A stretch of 17,732 nt of DNA from Bdellovibrio sp. (lineage in GTDB: Bacteria; Bdellovibrionota; Bdellovibrionia; Bdellovibrionales; Bdellovibrionaceae): NCBI GenBank assembly GCA_017745015.1, contig JAGIAF010000027.1:1-17732 (forward strand). The letters are read 5' to 3'. The position numbers and the translations under genes are program-made. The notes under the pieces were generated by a model that saw nothing but the letters and a program-made list of their open reading frames with translations, was not told where the DNA came from and ran no database searches. Positions within the stretch are counted from its first letter, which is position 1; the number at the start of each line of letters is the position of its first letter. Positions 16,108-17,732 of the stretch are shown here, piece after piece.

Positions 16108-16715
16108 TAGTAATCGCTCAGGCGATCTTCCAAATAATGAAGAGCATAGTCATAATTCCAAAAATAGGAATGCTCTGATGTTACGTTGTCCTCATGATTC
16201 AAATACATTGCGAACGTCGAATAGTCTTTAGCCATACGAACGCCAGCTTCTGCAACATCGGGATTTGCTGTTTGTAAAAGACGGGATTCCTTTTGGTCCA
16301 AGATGTTCTTCATGCACTCCGAAGTATCTTCAAGAGATTGCCCTTGGCAAAGTTCATCAATACGTTGGAAGGGACGAGTGGGAAGTACCAGTTGAGAAGA
16401 ATCCACATCGGGAATCAGCATCAGGTTGTGAGCAAGCTCAATTCCTTCCGTATAGCGCGCAATCATGCACCCCTCACCATGACCTATACACAATGAGTCC
16501 GTAAATTTCGTAAAGCTATAGCTGAAGTTCACAATCGCTCCCGTGAATTGGACAGCTGCCTGTTGGTCTAAACGGGCTTGACCATATTCGATCACTCGAG
16601 GCAGGACGTCTTCGGAGATCGCACGCTGAAACTCCGCTCGCAATTGGGCCGAGGTGATTCTGGCAAAGCTGACTTGAGATGAGAAAAACAGGACTAAAGC
16701 GATAAGAAATTTCAT
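16104..16715 (-). CDS. Secreted protein of unknown function
   Basis: 203 residues. It has a clear Sec signal peptide (MKFLIALVLFFSSQVSFA, cleavage probably before Arg19). The mature part is mainly polar and predicted helical (RITSAQLRAEFQRAISEDVL), with four cysteines arranged as two close pairs (CIGHGEGC and CQGQSLEDTSEC), suited to periplasmic disulfides. The C-terminus is rich in Tyr, His and acidic residues (SYFWNYDYALHYLEDRLSDYY). Translation starts at ATG 16715 with AGGAGA 5 nt upstream. It is convergent with trmO, sharing 4 bp at the stops, and divergent from the phosphatase gene. I do not recognise a family. Confidence 0.8.
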   Translation of the reverse strand: MKFLIALVLFFSSQVSFARITSAQLRAEFQRAISEDVLPRVIEYGQARLDQQAAVQFTGAIVNFSYSFTKFTDSLCIGHGEGCMIARYTEGIELAHNLMLIPDVDSSQLVLPTRPFQRIDELCQGQSLEDTSECMKNILDQKESRLLQTANPDVAEAGVRMAKDYSTFAMYLNHEDNVTSEHSYFWNYDYALHYLEDRLSDYY

Positions 16716-16719
16716 ACAT

Positions 16720-16756
16720 TCTCCTAGAGCATTTATGAATACCGCTCTCCTATAGC
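16720..16756. repeat. 11-bp direct repeat upstream of the secreted protein gene
   Basis: TCTCCTAGAGC (16720-16730) and TCTCCTATAGC (16746-16756) match at 10 of 11 positions, offset by 26 bp. On the minus strand the gene-proximal copy includes the AGGAGA ribosome site; the other lies upstream. It may be a tandem regulator site or a chance repeat. Confidence 0.3.
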
Positions 16757-16792
16757 GTGCTCAAATTAAATGAATGAAAGGCCCTACTGCTG

Positions 16793-16801
16793 TGGTACAC
16801 T
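16793..16801 (+). promoter_or_regulatory. Candidate extended -10 promoter of the phosphatase gene
   Basis: TGGTACACT fits an extended -10 (TG, one base, then TACACT with four of six consensus bases). No good -35 is seen. The expected start near 16808 gives a leader of about 22 nt before GTG 16830 and would exclude the upstream ATG at 16770 from the transcript. Confidence 0.35.
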
Positions 16802-16829
16802 TAAATTTCCCTCAAAAGGAGTGAAGATC

Positions 16830-17582
16830 GTGAAATTGCAAGGCGCTATTAATTTTCGTGATATGGGCGGGACTGTTTCTGTTGAAGGACATCGTCTTAA
16901 GAAAAACCATTTCTTCCGTTCTGGCGCGCTTTCAAAACTGACTCCAGAGGATCTGCAAAGTCTGCAAAATCTTTCCATTGTTTATATTATCGATTATCGC
17001 GATCCGCGCGAATCAGAATTGGACAAGGATCTTTTGTGGCAAGGCGTGAAGTATGAAAACTGTCCTGCCAATCCCGCAAGTCATCGCATGAGTGCGAACT
17101 TGGGTTCGTTCTTCACCACCGAGCATCTTGAAAATGTGCCAGCCCAATACATGGAAGATCTCTATCGCCAGCTGCCGTTTAATAACTCTGCTTATCATCG
17201 TATGTTCGCGGTCATGGACTCAATGAATTCTCAGCAAGGCATGCTTCAACATTGTGCCGTGGGTAAAGATCGTACGGGTGTCGGTTGTGCGTTGATGCTT
17301 TTGTCTTTGGGAGTTCGTGAAGAAGATGTGATGTCGGAATACCTTCTTACTCAGCAAGGCCTTGAACCTTTCCGCCAAAAGCTGATGAGTCAGTTCGCGG
17401 GAGTTCTTTCTAGTAAAGCGATGGACCGCTTCCAGTACATGATGGGGGCCCACGAGAGCTTCCTTAATGCGGCACTGACAGAGATCCGTAAGCAGGCGGG
17501 AACAGTGGATAAATTCCTTGAATCCGAATATGGAATTACGGCTCAACGTAAAGAGGCATGGCTTCAGAAGTTCTTCGAATAG
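16830..17582 (+). CDS. PF13350-type tyrosine/dual-specificity phosphatase
   Basis: 250 residues from GTG 16830, chosen because AAAAGGAG lies 8 nt upstream. An in-frame ATG at 16770 would add 20 residues but has no ribosome site, and that extension looks non-coding (MNERPYCCGTLKFPSK). The N-terminal INFRDMGG (7-14) and the IDYRDPRE segment (54-61) are hallmarks of the Tyr_phosphatase3 group, which includes mycobacterial PtpB and Listeria LipA. The P-loop HCAVGKDRTG gives nucleophile Cys142 and phosphate-binding Arg148; the Lys after Gly is the usual GKDRTG variant. It has no signal peptide, so it is probably cytoplasmic. In the family such enzymes remove phosphate from phosphotyrosine, and some act on phosphoinositides; the substrate here is unknown. 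It is a single gene, divergent from a secreted protein gene. Confidence 0.88.
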   Translation: MKLQGAINFRDMGGTVSVEGHRLKKNHFFRSGALSKLTPEDLQSLQNLSIVYIIDYRDPRESELDKDLLWQGVKYENCPANPASHRMSANLGSFFTTEHLENVPAQYMEDLYRQLPFNNSAYHRMFAVMDSMNSQQGMLQHCAVGKDRTGVGCALMLLSLGVREEDVMSEYLLTQQGLEPFRQKLMSQFAGVLSSKAMDRFQYMMGAHESFLNAALTEIRKQAGTVDKFLESEYGITAQRKEAWLQKFFE

Positions 17583-17632
17583 TGAAAAAAGTGGAAAAGC
17601 CGTAACATTTGTTAAATTACTCGAAGAATCCT

Positions 17633-17654
17633 TAAAAAAGGGGCGACTTTTTTA
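17633..17654 (+). terminator. Candidate terminator after the phosphatase gene
   Basis: TAAAAAAG (17633-17640) pairs with CTTTTTTA (17647-17654) around a GGGCGA loop. The 8-bp stem is nearly all A:T and ends in a six-T run. The low stability makes it a weak intrinsic terminator, but it is the only candidate between the phosphatase and the next gene. Confidence 0.4.
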
Positions 17655-17698
17655 TCTGATCGCGATAGGGACAGGGCATTCATAAAAAGGATAAAGCC

Positions 17699-17732
17699 AT
17701 GAAATCTATCGTTTTTGCTATCGCGATGTTGT
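17699..17732 (+). CDS. Start of a probable exported protein, cut by the window edge
   Basis: ATG 17699 is preceded by AAGGA at 7-nt spacing and opens MKSIVFAIAML, a Lys then a hydrophobic run as in a Sec signal peptide. Only 11 codons are visible, so nothing can be said of its function. Confidence 0.6.
   Translation, partial: MKSIVFAIAML

Noticed and set aside
16770..16829. N-terminal extension of the phosphatase from ATG 16770
   Set aside because: There is no Shine-Dalgarno sequence, the extension overlaps the likely promoter, and GTG 16830 has AAAAGGAG at ideal spacing.

Overview
The window looks like a chromosomal segment of a predatory bacterium of the Bdellovibrio type. This rests on gene content: a very large secreted fibre with an autocleaving S74 chaperone domain, a giant RCC1-repeat lipoprotein, a TIGR02147/DUF4423 regulator paired with a small secreted protein, and tightly packed genes of moderate GC. 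The genus is inferred from recognised families, not from a database match. No tRNA, rRNA, CRISPR array, insertion sequence or integrase was seen.

Left half (1-8866, minus strand): two giant exported proteins, transcribed towards the left edge. The upstream gene (8857-4253) encodes a lipoprotein of about 1534 residues: seven bacterial Ig-like repeats, a Calx-beta-like domain, then 14 RCC1-like repeats, each carrying a Cys pair. The downstream gene (4175-27) encodes a trimeric tail-fibre-like protein of 1382 residues with a C-terminal intramolecular chaperone (Ser1243/Lys1248). They are 77 bp apart and may act together at the cell surface, perhaps in contact with prey or a surface; that role is inferred.

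Centre (8867-10457): a TIGR02147-family regulator is divergent from the lipoprotein gene and shares with it a 119-bp intergenic region holding a clear inverted repeat. A small secreted protein of unknown function follows the regulator after 14 bp. It ends in a stop codon that overlaps that of a convergent transporter gene.

Efflux module (10454-12072): an MFS transporter and a divergent ArsR-family repressor. The 95 bp between the start codons carries two related palindromes (AATGTTnGAT, 4-bp gap, ATCnAACA). One covers the transporter transcription start and Shine-Dalgarno region; the other abuts the preferred arsR start codon. This is the best-supported regulatory circuit in the window.

Right part (12149-17732): housekeeping and small genes. 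They are ileS (eukaryote-like type 2 isoleucyl-tRNA synthetase), trmO (tRNA t6A37 methyltransferase), a convergent secreted protein of unknown function, a PF13350-type tyrosine phosphatase read from a GTG start, and the first codons of another exported protein cut by the window edge. Both ileS and trmO act on tRNA, but the hairpin between them leaves their co-transcription open.
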